Positions 62,592-64,000 of a DNA stretch of 64,000 bases are shown here, piece by piece (position 1 is the first letter of the stretch; each line of letters starts with the position of its first letter). The position numbers and the translations under genes were made by a program. Origin of the DNA: Exiguobacterium antarcticum DSM 14480 (GTDB lineage Bacteria; Bacillota; Bacilli; Exiguobacteriales; Exiguobacteriaceae); NCBI RefSeq assembly GCF_000685865.1, contig NZ_JMKS01000003.1, forward strand, positions 558,001 to 622,000, given 5' to 3'. The notes beneath the pieces are model-generated. The model was not told the DNA's origin, searched no databases, and worked only from the letters and a program-made list of their open reading frames with translations.

Positions 62592-62620
62592 ACACGTCCC
62601 ATCTCGGGGCGTGTTTTTTT
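62592..62620 (+). terminator. Intrinsic terminator after ptsI
   Basis: ACACGTCCC, five bases, GGGGCGTGT then TTTTTT. Confidence 0.9.
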
Positions 62621-62684
62621 GTCTCGTTAACAAAGCATCTTCTTTTTCCTTATACTTTGTGCGGGAAAGCAGATTAGCCTACGT

Positions 62685-62744
62685 CGAAATCATTCCTCTC
62701 TGCACTCGCTTTCCTGTAGGAGTCTAGTGCATCGAATGATTTCG
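62685..62744. repeat. Intergenic structured repeat, copy B
   Basis: Outer arms CGAAATCATTC and GAATGATTTCG are perfect complements. The inside, CTGCACTCGCTTTCCTG then TAGGAGTCTAGTGCA, shares the CTCGCTTTCC ... AGGAGTC core with copy A at 48.7 kb. The helices on each side differ in sequence but keep pairing. Nothing else is recognised in the 200-base gap. Confidence 0.65.
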
Positions 62745-62830
62745 AACAACAGAAAAGGAAAGCGGATTTGACATCCACTTCCCCCTCTTCTGTCAATTTT
62801 GATGTTTATCTAAATATCTTTACCCACATA

Positions 62831-64000
62831 TTATGCTTGTTTTGCTTTTGGTCGTTCTCCTTGACCTTCTTGTAACGTCGGCCGTTCATTTCCCATCAGG
62901 AACACAAAGACGACACCTAACACTGCTGGAATCAGCGCCCATAAATAGACCGACGAAATCGATTCTGCAAGTGATGACTTGATGGCATTCGCTACTTCCG
63001 GTGGCATATTCGCAAGGGCCGAAGCCGTCGGGAATTGTCCGCCATCCGGTGCATTACCGCCCGGCAATTGTTCGCTGATCGTCGATGAGAACGTCCGGGA
63101 TTGAATGATACCAAGCACCGTCACCCCAAGCGTCATCCCAATCGTCCGGAATGTCGAGCCCATCGAGGTTGCTGCCCCACGTCGTTGCATCTCAATCCCA
63201 TTGATACTGGCAAGATTGAGTAACGAGAAACTAAACCCAACACCAAATCCTAAGATGATCATATACATCGTAATCGCCGTTCGTGTCGTCTCAAGAGACA
63301 TCGTGCTTAACAGATAAACCCCTAACAAGAAGAAAACTGCCGAGACGAACATGACGTTTCGGAACCCGTATTTATTCGGCAGGCGTCCCCCGAGTTGTGC
63401 CGAGATGACCGATGCAATCAACATCGGCATCAAAATCAGACCGGAGTTTGTCGCACTGCCACCAAACACACCTTGGACAAAGATTGGAATAAAGACACTT
63501 GCAGAGATAAAGACAAATCCGTAAAAAAAGGCTACACCTTGCGTCGCTGCAAACAATTGCCGTTTAAATAGACTGAACGTGATGACAGGATCGGCTGCCC
63601 GGCGTTCGATAAAGCCGAAGATGATGAAAGCAACGAGTGCCGCCCCAAACAAACCGATGATTTGCGGCGAGTTCCAAGCATAATCTTTTCCGCCCATTTC
63701 AAGCGCCAGTAAGAATAAGACAAGTCCTGCAACTAACGTCACCGCTCCGGCATAATCGATTTTTTGCGTCCGGTGAACCGGTGACTCCTTGTAAAACAGT
63801 GAAACAAGTGTGAGTGCCAAAATCCCGAGTGGAATATTGATATAAAACACCCAACGCCAGTTGATGGCATCTGTTAACACAGCGCCAAGCAACGGACCGA
63901 AGATACTTGAAATTCCGAAGACGGCTCCAAATAAACCACTGACCTTCCCGCGTTTTTCAGGCGGGAAAATATCAAAGATGATCGTAAAGGCGATTGGCAT
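62831..64000 (-). CDS. MFS drug exporter of the DHA2 (14-helix) family, N-terminus outside window
   Basis: 389 residues are visible; the gene runs off the window. It begins within the MFS_1 domain at IFDIFPPEKRGKVSGLFGAVFGI (DHA2 motif C region), followed by INWRWVFYINIPLGILAL, a signature of the EmrB/QacA group. About ten further helices follow and a basic tail (ERPKAKQA). Likely a proton-coupled multidrug exporter; the substrate is unknown. Roughly 100 N-terminal residues should lie beyond position 64000. Confidence 0.88.
   Translation of the reverse strand: MPIAFTIIFDIFPPEKRGKVSGLFGAVFGISSIFGPLLGAVLTDAINWRWVFYINIPLGILALTLVSLFYKESPVHRTQKIDYAGAVTLVAGLVLFLLALEMGGKDYAWNSPQIIGLFGAALVAFIIFGFIERRAADPVITFSLFKRQLFAATQGVAFFYGFVFISASVFIPIFVQGVFGGSATNSGLILMPMLIASVISAQLGGRLPNKYGFRNVMFVSAVFFLLGVYLLSTMSLETTRTAITMYMIILGFGVGFSFSLLNLASINGIEMQRRGAATSMGSTFRTIGMTLGVTVLGIIQSRTFSSTISEQLPGGNAPDGGQFPTASALANMPPEVANAIKSSLAESISSVYLWALIPAVLGVVFVFLMGNERPTLQEGQGERPKAKQA

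Noticed and set aside
1-64000. CRISPR arrays, prophage, tRNA and rRNA genes
   Set aside because: No regularly spaced repeats, phage structural genes, or tRNA/rRNA-like sequences were seen by eye; a tRNAscan or Infernal run would settle this.

Overview
The window looks like a chromosomal segment of a low-G+C Gram-positive bacterium of the order Bacillales. Gene order closely follows the Bacillus subtilis yt* region (ampS-dps, murC-ytpRQP, ytoP, trmB-ytmP-amyX-ytlQP, pepV, ytzE, ytgP-rsuA, ytfP, leuS, yttB, mnmM, metK, pckA, ytmA-ytkD) and then the yug* region (pgi, yugJ, yugI, yugG-yugH). Protein flavour and the compact, rearranged order suggest Exiguobacterium. That is an inference, because no rRNA gene is present.

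Layout. 1-9.2 kb: end of an M29 aminopeptidase, dps, murC with the ytpRQP operon, an EIIC-like permease, an M42 aminopeptidase and small membrane proteins. 9.2-10.9 kb: an IS3-family element. 10.9-15.1 kb: trmB, a 33-residue CydS-like microprotein and alsS-alsD (acetoin pathway). 15.1-16.4 kb: a second, different IS3-family element. 16.4-24 kb: ytmP, pullulanase, ytlQ, RNA ligase/phosphodiesterase, MFS transporter, pepV and a small DeoR-type regulator. 24-34.3 kb: an oxidoreductase, RsuA-type pseudouridine synthase, MurJ-like flippase, YtfP, T-box-controlled leuS, a HAD phosphatase and an acetyltransferase. 34.4-35.7 kb: an ISL3-family element. 35.8-45.2 kb: MFS transporter, mnmM, SAM-riboswitch-controlled metK, pckA with CcpN-like and cre-like sites, an EAL-HDOD protein, hydrolase and NUDIX genes. 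45.3-56 kb: pgi, alcohol dehydrogenase, yugI, a probable small RNA, a class I ribonucleotide reductase operon, NifU_N protein, glycosyltransferase and an Lrp/aminotransferase pair. 56-64 kb: MazG-like protein, YtvI, a DUF429/membrane protein/leucyl aminopeptidase operon, ptsI and a truncated MFS drug exporter.

Most of the window is housekeeping: cell wall, translation, central carbon, dNTP supply and peptide turnover. Regulation can be read at several places: a T-box (leuS), an S-box/SAM-I riboswitch (metK), paired NrdR-type boxes (nrdA), CcpN-type boxes with a cre (pckA), and sigma-B-like promoters (dps and a putative sRNA).

The most notable points are: a putative sigma-B-dependent sRNA at about 48.55 kb with a C-rich anti-Shine-Dalgarno segment; two unrelated IS3-family elements each inserted inside an intrinsic terminator hairpin; an intergenic repeat family with covarying arms and a conserved internal loop; a SftA-like linker protein without its motor domain; and an orphan CydS-like microprotein. 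All -10/-35 and operator calls are by eye and approximate to a base or two.
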